From contig NC_088879.1 of assembly GCF_032884065.1 (NCBI RefSeq), forward strand, positions 24,104,038-24,168,037: a stretch of DNA of 64,000 nucleotides, written 5' to 3'. The notes beneath the pieces are model-generated. The model was given only the letters and a program-made list of their open reading frames with translations, was not told the DNA's origin and searched no databases. This DNA comes from Artemia franciscana (lineage: Eukaryota > Arthropoda > Branchiopoda > Anostraca > Artemiidae). Position 1 is the stretch's first letter; the number at the start of each line of letters is the position of its first letter. Below are positions 37,440 to 49,300 of the stretch, piece by piece. Made by a program: the position numbers and the translations under genes.

Positions 37440-37735
37440 ATTGGCCGATAAATTTGGAACAGGAAAAAGCAAGAGTTAATAGACCCTATATGAATCCTGT
37501 GCTTCTTAGCAAAATATTTCAGCCAATACTTCATGGAATGAATTATTCATTCAATCGAGTTTACACCACTCAAAATGTCCAATACTGGATTGATTTGGAT
37601 GCATGTAGCTGCTTGAAGTTACTTTTTTCAGGGATGGGGGATCCCAAAGGCTCATATATGTGTTGGGACATAAATAAAGTGGAGATTTATTTTTGTTCTA
37701 TTTCTGACCCGTTAAAAAAAAAAAAATAAATAAAA
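37440..37735 (+). other. Unrecognised 91-codon ORF ending in an A-tract
   Basis: The open frame 37454-37729 (MEQEKARVNRPYMNPVLLSK..., ...MGDPKGSYMCWDINKVEIYF) runs into an A12 tract at 37717-37728. An oligo-A end is compatible with a retroposed fragment. No domain recognised. Not claimed as a functional gene. Confidence 0.25.
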
Positions 37736-40339
37736 GAAAACTAACACTTCTGTTTTTTCTGCAGTTGTTTTAATTTATTATACTGCAGGCCAGTGGTATT
37801 GATTCTAAAAAACGTAAGACAACAATTTTGATTTAACACTATTTTATCCACGAGACGAACCATATTTTTAAAACATTTCTTCTTTAGTTTTCGTAAATGA
37901 AAAACGCGTTGAAAAATATGTCACAAACATAAAATTTCTTATTTTTAAAGAAAGTTTAGATCATCTTCAAGCAACAATTCCATAAAACTAGCATAATTCT
38001 GGCTCACTGGATGGCTAGACCTGAACCTAATATATCCAGTGATAAAAGAGCTGTGTTTTCTTGGTGCATGCCATATTTCACAGGGACTATAAACCTTTAA
38101 GATTCTTCAAAATGCTTTTAGATCGCAATATTCCCTAAAGAAGTTCACCGGACTAAATTATGTGGAGTTCATCCCAACATTCACTATATGAAGGTATGAC
38201 TAGTTATTAACATAAGCAAGACCAAGAGAGAAATTCGTAGGAACTTCAAAAATTCATATTGAAATTCCACTTATATTGCTTATTCCAAACGTTTGTCCGA
38301 TTCGTAAAAACTTAACAAATCATGGGTACGACCCGATCCGGGGTCATAATAGTTGTTGTTCAAACAACAATAATAAAGGAAAGTACCTTATCGAACGAAT
38401 CCAACGTGAAAAGTCTTCAAGTTGTTGGCTGTCGGAGTTTTCTGAAACCAAAATACAATAGTCAAACAAAACGAGAAAAAAAAGAATTCAGAATCAAAAT
38501 AAAAACTGCAAGGATTGTAAGGCAACTAGTACAGTTTGTAAAAGTTCGTACAAAAAAAGCAAAGAAAAAGGAAAAAGATAAAATGAGTTGTGGTATGTGG
38601 TTTTTCTAAAAACTTTAACATTGTGAAACATTCTGTGAAGTTATGGAGCAGAAATTTACCTATCCAGAAAGCAATAAGTAATCCAATATACAATAACAGT
38701 GATCACTTACTGCTGTTCTGGAAGAACAAATGCGATTGTATTGCTTTTATTTCACCACAAACGCTTCAGATTACTTCCAAAATTCAGTTTGCAGAGCTAT
38801 CGCTTCCCATCTGGCCAATCACTGGTGAAAAAGTTCTTACTGACCAATCATTAATTTTTTACTCACCAATCGAAAATTCTTTTAAATGCATGAACCAAAT
38901 ACATTCTAATAGGGGTGGAAGTTCAACCCCTGTTTCTTGAAATGAGGAAAACTATATTTTACCCTATAATTAAAAGTCGTTTATTCATAATTTAGCGATC
39001 CGCACCGAATCAGAACAATGTTCCCCTCATAAAAAACTGATGTACTTTTCAGCTTCTGAGATTTCGGCGTCGAAGCATAGACGGACCCTGAACTTTTTAA
39101 GTTTTAGAATAAAATTTCCAAAAAATAAGAGTCGCATAATCAAGGCCGTATCCAAGGTGCGGGGGTAGGGGGGTTTGACCCCCTCCCCCGGGAATGTTTG
39201 TCTGACTCGTAAAAACGTAACGAAAATGCATATAAGCAAAATTTTGATGTATTTAGGGTCTTTATTTGTACCCCCCCCCCGAAAATCCTGGATACGGCTC
39301 TGAACACTATAAATAATAAAAATTATTTATTTATTAAAGCCACTTTGACGAGAAACAGTAAAATGTACTTCATCATATTCTGTATATTCAAAACACAAAT
39401 TAAATATCGGATATTATTTTAACAAGATGAATGATGGATTAAATAAACATGTATAATACATCTTCCTTTTAATATCCTGTTGTTTGTTTTATCCAGTTAA
39501 TCCATTTGGCTTCTGAACAGCTAAAATCATAATGTAAACTCACCACAATGTATGTTTTTCTAACTTGTATAATTGTACAAAACGGAGTTTTGAAAATAGT
39601 ATACAGAATGAATCAACTATTTATAGCGAATTCAATTATGTAAATTTATAATTTACTTTATTTTAGTCCTTTCCGTTACAAGATGTTTTTACTGCCAGAC
39701 ATTTACTCCTCCCTCCCTTTAAACTACCCAAAATACACAAAGATGGTAAAACATAAGACTTTTCTGTTCAAAACCTTTTTCAAAAAATTTTAGGTGTAAA
39801 AAAAAGAAGCATTTTATCCAATAATGATCTTCCAATGTCCTAGCCACTCTGTTTACAGGATGAATAAGCACATGTTTATCCAATACCTCTACACTAATAT
39901 TTACAATGAAACAAGTAACAAAAATGGTTCTGCACAGCAAAAAAAAAGAAAGAAAGAAAAAAAGATTAACAAAAGAGGAAACTTGCAACCCTGTTACTGA
40001 AATTTTTCATTTTGTTTGTGTTTCCATAGTTTTGAGTGTATCCAATTAGTGGTTTTCCCTCCTCAAGTTGAGGCATGTCCTTACATCAAGTACAATGTAG
40101 TCTGAAAAAATTAATAGCGACTATCTATTTCGCATTCCAAGGAGCACAAGGATTTTTTTTTTAATTTAACCTCAACAAGAAAATACTAAAAATTTCTGAA
40201 ATAGAATAAACAAGACTTTAAATCACACCAGGAATTTCAAATTGTTCACAACTAAAGAAGTGTAAGGAGTTGTGACATCACGAGCCAACTTTAAACATAA
40301 AGCTCTTGTCAGGTAAAGTTCCGTAAATTCTAAGTTCTT
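37736..40339. other. Intergenic, with unrecognised ORFs and a dispersed repeat
   Basis: The overlapping plus frames 38322-38609 (lysine-rich, KTARIVRQLVQFVKVRTKKA) and 38590-38940 look compositionally like decayed mobile-element ORFs, but I cannot name them. 39130-39300 is one copy of the TGTCTGACTCGT / C-tract / AAAATCCTGG repeat seen at 16.0-16.7 kb. No convincing polyadenylation signal lies just beyond the shugoshin-like stop. ATTAAA (minus) at 40160-40165 is a candidate. Confidence 0.35.
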
Positions 40340-40388
40340 TCAGTTTTCATCACGCCAACATAGGAAGTCTCCCTGAGCCTTATATTTA
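40340..40388 (-). CDS. Shugoshin-like terminal coding exon
   Basis: 49 nt. The acceptor TCATATTCAAAG|T follows a CTCTTTTTTCTCTT tract. The first base completes Ser, then KYKAQGDFLCWRDEN and TGA (40342-40340). It continues the SYKEAKLNS of the previous exon in the register expected of the shugoshin box (SK.+..GD.F). Confidence 0.65.
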
Positions 40389-43300
40389 CTTTGAATATGA
40401 CAAATAAGAGAAAAAAGAGCACAAAAGAAAAAGAGGAAAGAAGCCAAAAAAAAGAAAAAGAAAAGTAAACTTACTTATACATTGTAAGGACATATTGTAT
40501 AAGTTGTAACTCAATTTGGTGTTCATTTTTCGATATAATCACTGCTGCTAATGACTAATCACAGCAGTACAAGGCTACCCTAGGCCCCCACATACGCACA
40601 AAGCCCCTCCCCCATCCCAAACTGTTCAAAGTGCTACTCTACTTCCTACCTTGAAGTTCCTATTTATTTTAAATCATTTCTTATACCCTTACCCTCTCCG
40701 TTATAGGACACACTGCTTTTCGATTAACCTCAGATGCACTGCCGAAAGATGCGATTTTTGGCCTCTACTATCCTTCATCAAAAACCAAGACCTAACCGTC
40801 TTAGCCTTTCTTGCATTATAGCTTTAGAAAATAGGATCAAATCACATTTTTAAAAAGCTGATTACTTAATATACGGTCGTTCAAACGAATATCTAAAACT
40901 TTCCTAAATGATTCCTCTGGACGACGTTTAACATACCTCAAACACATTCTCTCAAAGTGCCTATAGTTCAAAGCCATATTTAACCATTGTCATTACTATC
41001 CTATTTTTGGTTTGGATGCTTATCTCCGAATCGTCCCAATCTTTTCCAACAGTGAAAAAACACTACCCCTTGGATATTCAACTTTTTTCATCTTCTCTAC
41101 ATCTCCACAATCCTTACTATTAAGGGGTTTCAACACCATAAAGGATCACTCCATCTCGTCCATCATCAATTTTTTTTTAGATTTTGTGGCCGAACTATTT
41201 AGAATTGATTGGGGTGTTCTTTCTATAGCTTGTATGGCTTGGATAAGAGATCCGAATAAACGACAGAAAACTAAGATCTAACACCTACTTCCCCGAAAAT
41301 CTTAGAGAAAACATTTAATTTCTCCGTTTAATGCCGAAGATAGAGATATTCTGTTTTGACGAAACTTACATCCTTAGAAAGTGTGACTTTAATTTTTTGA
41401 TTAAAAAGAATAGAACCTTTTTTTAAGTTCAGTAAAATGTATTTCCTGAAGAAAACGCCAAGAATCAGCTCAAGAAAACATCATTTGAATAATTCGATTG
41501 ATCGTTGGGATTTCCTTGTGGTGGTAACCGCTTTGATTAAAAACCTTGCTGACACAGAGGATGCAGTATTTCATTGTCTTTTCAATCAAATTTCCAAGTC
41601 AAACACCATATCCTGAATAGCTCTTGATGGTGGCTAGTTTCCTGAGAGAATTCGCTAAGGGGCCTTTTGTTTTTGAGAGGGCGAGCCGACACAGATGCTT
41701 GTTACCAAAATTTTGTTACCAAAAGTCACCTCTTCATCTTCATTTATTCCTAGTCTAAACGACTTAGTCTTTTTGACTTCAATTTTCGAAACTATTCTCT
41801 CAAAACCTCGAAAATCCCACATTTTTAGCTAAGGCAGTCATTTCATCAATGTAATCTCAGTCTTGGTGAATTTTACCTTCACGTTTGGTACAATATTCTC
41901 TCATAGAATTTGCTGTATTCCCTAGGATTAGAGTACATCCAAATAGTCCGTATGAACGGAGAAAAGACACAATACAGCTAAGTTCCAGATTCCCTGTATA
42001 TATTCCAGCTAAGTTCCAGATGCAGTACCCCGTCATAACACTCGAAAATCGTATTTTCTGTTCTTTGCATTAAAGCTCCTTATCAGCAATACACTATAGA
42101 TTTAATTTTAAATAAAACGTGGCAAAGGAAAGTCAGTTACTCTGAACTTCGCAGTGCAACAAGCCAGTCTCTCATTACTGTTGTTTTAAGGAAGAAGAGT
42201 TGGACATATTTAGGAGATACTCTGCATGAAAGATAGCCATCTTTCTTGTAAAGAACACTTTCGACCGAAACCGGGGGACGGCTGAGACCTCATTAGTACA
42301 TGAATGGGAAGTCGACTGCAGTACCGTTTCAGGATGAGCAGAAAGATTTCGTCGACGCCCTAAGCTCCACCAATGGCTCCAGAGGTACTAAGGTAAGGTA
42401 ATACATAAATAGATCTAAAATTAAGATCATTTCAAAAAATATCAATTTGACAAGAACAAATTCAGACACCCACACCAGACCTATTAAAGGATGGAACAAT
42501 TTTACTTACGAATTCAATTTTGCCTCCTTGTATGACATCCTAGACTTGGTTCTTCTTGGAGGAACGATAATTTCTATCTCTTGACTGAAAAATTATAAAA
42601 CTGGATTAAATAAACGTACAAAAAGAAAAGACAGACAGAGAGAGAGGACAGAGATATTACACTCTTTTAGAGTTATTCTTACATGTAGTAGTTAACTTAT
42701 TGTCTCTATCCTGAAAAAAAAATTAAAAAAGTTGACTGAGCACGTTTGTGCATAATGATGAGATTTTATAATTACATTTTTTTTTTACAATAAAATGGTA
42801 AACATCTAAACATTTTCCGATTCGACAACTTTTTTCTGCAAACTGGCCTAATTTATTTTTCCTATTAAAATTAGTAAAACAAAGATTGTTATTCAATAAA
42901 CATGAATACAATGAACTAAACTGAAATACACAAGATTCAAACAAAATAAATACAAGAGAAGAGAATCATTTAAGTTAAATACCATAATAGCTGTAAAATA
43001 ATAGCAATATAGTTAGCCATATGTTATACCATATCATAAACTTGGAACTATAGGTAACATGATTTGAAGTTAAAACTTTCAGTAATGTTCTATCGAGATA
43101 GTGAAAAAAGATAGTTCTGTTTGGGGGAGGGGGGATAGGGATAGTACAGTGATTTTTCTTAAAAATAATCTACGTGGATTATTTTTCGAGGTGAATATAT
43201 TTACGGGTATCGAATGTGGAACTAGGCAGTCTTCTTTTGGTAGACTACTGAAGCAAAGCTCTTTGTAACAGCGCTTATTGTCGGTGTCCTTTCATGAATT

Positions 43301-46300
43301 ATCCACTCCTAAAAATGCACCAAGTCAATAAAGATAAAAAGAGAACTAATAGTAGCATTTAATGGCACCTAGAGGAATAAACGACAATATACTTTTTATT
43401 GTAACATGCTGCTAAAAGCATGTATTGTAACAAGCTGCTAAAAGCTCAATGAAGACTTTTGACTTTCATAACAAAAAGATGTGTTTATGTGTATATATTT
43501 TGGACATTTCGTAAGTCAGAAACAACGAAGCGATTAAGCTTTTTGGCAAAAATTGTTTCTGTGTTCGCAGTGCCATTTTAAAAACAACCACACTAGCTGA
43601 CGTAGGATGATTGTATCAAAGGAGTAAAAATACAAAAAATTTCTACCTACAAGAGGTTTCCCATTATAATTTAAAATATTAAAACTTAAAACAAATTGGA
43701 ATGATACTTTGATTCGAAGTTAATCATTAGGGAGTAAAAGCGTATTATGACCTAAGAAAAACTATTCCAAGTTCTTAATATGCTTATACTACCTAATGAG
43801 ACATTATATTACCTCACAATATTATTTCTTCCCAATCGTGAAGTACCTGATACACTTTAACTCCAAAAATTCAAGGGCACGTAAATACATACACTGTGAT
43901 ACACGGAATGAAGTCCTTGAGACAAAGCTTCCACTATATCTCGGATTACAACTTTGACTACTTATAGTTTCCTATAAATGGAGACCCAAGCTCTTTCAAA
44001 GAACATTTAAGATAACATAGTCATTCTCGGAATTTATGCACTTCAGGAAAGAGGCAAAAGATAAATAAAAGCAGAACTCAAACCTTTAAAACTTAAAAAG
44101 AAAAGAAATTACTCCGCGTATGAAAGGGGCTGTTCCTTCCTCAACACCCGCTCTTTAGGCTAAAGTTTGAATCTTTCTCTCAATTCTACTTTTTAGAACA
44201 GTAAAAAACTTTAGCGTAAAGAGGGGGCCGTGAAGGAGGGAACATCCCCTGTCATGCACGAAGTAATTTCTGCTCGTTTTAAGTTTTAATGTCGCTCCTT
44301 ACTTTCAGTTAAAAAGACTTTTTTTTATTTAATTTCTGAACGTTTTTGAATTAATACATGCTTGATTTTGGCTCCCAACAAATGAATAATTAAAACAAAA
44401 TTTGCATATTTTTTTTATTGCCAAATGGCTTTCTCTTAGTTTTGATTGGACGATTTTGAGAAAAAAAGGGGTGGGGGAGGAGGCCTAGTTGCCCTCCAAT
44501 TTTTGGGCTACTTAGAAAGGCAACTAGAACTTTTTGTTTTTTACGAACGTTTTTAATAGGAAAAAATATACGTAACTTACGAATCAACTTACGTAACGAA
44601 CTTCTATATTCGTATATTTTATTAAATATATGAGGCGGTTCACCCCCTCGTTAATACCTTGCTCTTTACGCTAAAACTTAAATTTTGTCCGAATTCTTTA
44701 AGAATGACCCCTGAATCAGAAAGACCGTAGAATAAATAGTTGAAATTACTAAAAATACTTTAGCATAAAGACCGAGGTATTTACGAGGAGATGAACCACT
44801 CATGTGCGTAATAATTTCTGTTCGTTTGAAGTTTTAATGCTGCTTCTTACTTTCAGTAGAAAACACTTTTTCACGTTTATTTTTTCATAGTTTTTCTAGA
44901 ATAATGCTAGAAAATCCTAAGCCCCCTTCATGGAATTTCCCTTCCCCCATGACAAATTCCTCCAAAGAAAGATCCTTCCGCGTAACCCCCTCCCTCAACC
45001 CCTCCAACCAAAAAAATTTCCCTGAAAACGTCTGTACACTTCCCAATAACCATTACTGTATGTAAACACTGGTCAAAGTTTGTAACTTGCAGCTCCTCCA
45101 CTGGGGACTGTGGGGGAGTAAGTCAGCCCCAAAGACATAGTTATTATGTTTTTCGACTATGTTGAACAAAATGGCTATCTCAAAATATTGATCCGCTGAC
45201 TTTGGGAAAAAATGAGCGAGGGAGGGGGCCTAGGTGCCGTTCAATTTTTTGGTCACTTAAAAAGGGAACTAGAACTTTTTATTTCCATTAGAATGAGCCT
45301 TCTCGCTACATTCTAGAGTCATTAGGTCAATATGATCACCCCTGAAAAAAAAAGGAAAAGAACTTGAAGCTTCTGCGGTAAGGTTTTCTGATACGCTGAA
45401 TGCGATGGTGTGATTTTCGTTAAAATTCTATGACTTTTGGGGGTATTTCCCCCTATTTTCCAAACTAAGGCAAAATTTCAGGCTTGGAACTTTTGATGGA
45501 TAAGACTAAATTTGATAAAACTTATATATTTAAAAGCAGAATAAAAATCCGATTCTTTTGATGTATCTAAGAGTATCAAAATTCCATTTTTTAGAGTTTC
45601 AGTTACTATTAAGCCGGTCGCTCAGTTTGTTATCAGGAACTGTTTGATACAATTTTGATTTGCGAGCATTAATTGTTTTAAATAATCCATATATGCAATT
45701 ATGTGTAATTACACATATGTGTTTATTTATGCGCGTATTAAAAAGTATGTTATTAATAAATAATTACTGTAAAAATGATCAATAATGATGAGACAATTAA
45801 TTTTGAAGGGACTTTCAGACTACTTTAAGAAAGTACTTGTAAGGAATGAATTAAGTAAATAAGTAATCAATGAAATAAGGAATACTTTCTGGTAAAGAAT
45901 AAAGTAGAATTATTGCTCACAACTCTAAGGATAGAAATAGAAAAAAAGGAGAATAAACTACCTTAAATCTTGCAATAGTAGAGAATGAGCTATATAAATT
46001 GTACGATTGCGCTGATCCCGTCTAGTACGTTGAGCAAGAGAGGATACTAAACTTCCAGTTATGTTTTGAGCTACATATAGAGGATACGACCCTTCCAGTT
46101 ATATATTCCAGGGTATATTTTCACGATTCAGAACAAATTAATACAATCTTTTCGATATAGATATATGTCGAATTTTTTAAAGGAAAAGCCAGATTTGACT
46201 AAATAACGGTTTCTAGACTATCAGTTACAGTTCTAAAAGATTAGTCATCTTATTACAAAACCTCTTGGAATGGCATAGGAAAGCGAATTACTACAAATTG

Positions 46301-49300
46301 TTATATGCACGGTTATAAAATATGCACACATAAAATTAACTGTCTAGTTTTTGTTCATTTTTAGAAAGCATGTAAAATTTTGATTGATTTCGAAATAGAT
46401 AATTCCCTTATATTCTTAATTTTTTCTTTCTTGAGATCCATTTAGGTTATACAATAATGCTATTTGAGTATATTTCTAGGTTATCTACCAATCACGTAGA
46501 TTTATTAATTAGGGTTCCTAGTCAACCAATTACACTTACAAGATACAAGTGTTATTTTCTGAAATTTGGTCAATGTGAAACCTATTCTAAATTATGCTTA
46601 GGAGCATCAAATATGCCAGTTCTTACTTTTATTTACATACTGTTTTTAAAGACCACGATAACATTTCCTCCAGTTTGCATATATGAAAAATAAAACTCAC
46701 ACAGAGACAATCGTTTCGCTCATGGCACGTCGTCTTCCGGGATTTCTTGATAGGTTTGGTGAACCAAACAATGTGTCATCAATAATGGTGGGCGCCGCAA
46801 AAACAGTTTTTTCAACCGCGGAATCTTCAGTAGGACAATCCTATAAAAAAGGCAGCTTTTTAATCCAGTACGCAATCCACTTGATCAATCTTACCAAACA
46901 TCACCGCTTCATATTCATTTATGCCAAGTACAACAGACTTAATCTTCTCCACATTAATTTTCATGCCCATTTTTGTACCCTTAACTCTCAGAACCTTCAA
47001 AAATAATTCATTTTGCTAGCATTTTCATCCTCTCCCATAGTCATTCTTTGCTCTCCCATAGTCTTTGCTGTGTTCCTTAGGATAGAATCCATTAAAATAA
47101 TCCATTTAAGCGGGGATAGGACACAGCCTTACTTGTTACTTGTACTCTACATTCAACATCAAACGAGCTCATAACATCACTTCCTACCTTAACTGCAATA
47201 ATATTGTTCTCATGCACAGGGGTTCTTTTTCTAGCAAATTATCTATCTTATAAACTTCGATCAACAGGTCGAGCCTTCAGCTATTGCTTTATGCGATTTT
47301 CCTTTTATTTTATTTTTAGAGAGATGGTCATACCCTGGTTGCATATTCATTTTGAATAATTTGGCCTCTTTCGCCGATGTATACACACGTTACAAAGAGA
47401 CGGAACGGTTATTTCATACGTACTGGTTGAATTCAATAAATAATCGTGAAATCCGTCGAATGAAAAATAAAACAGGGATTTTCACTTATTCCTCTGAATA
47501 CCTCTGTACGTCCTCTCTGTTTATGTCTGTAGACTAATGTGATAAACTGAGGCATTAAGGGTCTTAACAAAAGGGAAAAAACCGTCTAAACTGAAATAAA
47601 AGTTAAATAATAAGCATCAATACCCACGGTGTTACTAAAGCGATTACGTTTGTATCACAAAATTGACGCTCGTAAAAGTAACACCTATAGGGGAGTTCGG
47701 TAAGAACAAATTGACTGATGATCCATCTTCAAGTAAAACGAGTCGATTTCATAGGAATAAACTCATTAGAAAACCATTCGCCAAGAGCTAAAGTGGCACT
47801 TGTGACGAGGTCGGAAGAGCCAAGAGCTTCTTCCCACAAAGTTTCATTGTGATCTCTCCCCTCTAAGCGTTTTCCAAGATTTCCTGTTTCGCCCTCCAAC
47901 TCCCCTCCCCCCAAATGTCGCCAGATCCGATTCGGATTTAAAATAAGAGCTCTTCGACACGAGGTCCTTCTAAATATCAAATTTCCTTAAGATCCGATAA
48001 CCCGTTCGCAAGTTAAAAACACCTAATTTTTATTATTTTTTCCGAATTAACCGTTCTTCCACTCCCCCCCAGATGGTTGAATCGCGAAAACGACTATTTC
48101 TAATTTAATCTAGTCGGGTCCCTGATACGCCTGCCAACCTTCAGCGATCACTATGCTGATCACGTATCTAGTTTTGGATCTTCTTCATGTAAAAATTGAA
48201 TCGGTCCAGGATTCGAGCCTGAGACCTCTCGCACCCTAAGCGAGAATTATACCCTTAGACCACAAGTCATACTTAAGAAGAACAATCATTTTTTTTAGCG
48301 GCAAATAAAATTCTTCTCAACTATCTTGTTCGCTCGCTCCCCCCAGATGGTCGAATCGGGGAAAAGACTATTTCTAATTTAATCTCCTCTGGTCTCTGAT
48401 ACGCCTGCCCACTTTCATCGTCCTAGCTTATCTGGAAGTGCCCAAACTAGCAAAAGCGGGACCGACAGACAGACAGATAGAAATTGAGATTGTTATATGT
48501 CACTTGGTAAGTACCAAGTGCCATAAAAACAAATTGGCACATAAAGTCGAAAAACATAACAAAAAGAAATAAATTTTCGGAACATATTTATTTCTATTGT
48601 CAGGTGTCTGCGCCTTGCACTGAGGCGAAACAACCTGTATTGAAGACCCGGCAATTCGTTTGAATTTGACAAAAACAAGAAGTATATCAGTGAATACCAA
48701 GATCCACTGTAATTTACACACAAAAATAACAAAAACTTCAACTTAGTCTCCCTTGTGTAGCTCTATAGCCACGTAAAAAACAGGGGAGAAACAAAACAAA
48801 AAAAGTAAACGTCATTAAAGTAAAAAGTCATCCATAAAACATTTTTTTAATAGTAAACTCATACCACCGTCCCAAACAATACCACCCCCCCAAAAAAATC
48901 CAAACTAGGCAAGGGAGTAGCAAACGATTCTACCCACATAAAATAAACTGTAGACCCAATCCAGATACATCAACTCCCTGGAAAACCGAAAAAAAAAGTT
49001 ATTAGCAAAAAAAACTCTAACATGCTTTTTTCTATTTTTTTGTATATTTTAATTTTGAACACCTATGAATTTTCACTTCTGCTGCGATACTAAAGCCTTA
49101 ATATTTACGCAGGATTTGTTGGATACTTTTTACTTATCTTCAATTTAGCTGTGTACCGCAATGCTTTCTATGACGGCCGTAATTTTAATTCTTACAAGAG
49201 CAATATTAATACGCCATATACTAGATTTGCTTTAATTCAATATTTCCTGTGAGTGATAAGGTAACTCTGTAACAGCTAATATCTTAGAGGTTGGAGCTGT

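Noticed and set aside
42683-42710. 28-nt splice-bounded micro-exon (DRDNKLTTT) on the minus strand
   Set aside because: It has a good acceptor and GTAAGA donor, but its only open phase does not fit the phase left by the 46701 exon and would put a stop into the next exon. Direct joining of 46701 to 42584 fits perfectly.
47729-47980. 83-aa minus-strand ORF
   Set aside because: Lies within dispersed repeat family B; composition follows the repeat.
48199-48269. Functional tRNA-Pro gene
   Set aside because: The anticodon and T arms are intact, but the acceptor stem does not pair and the sequence sits in a dispersed repeat, so it is listed as tRNA-like/pseudogene only.
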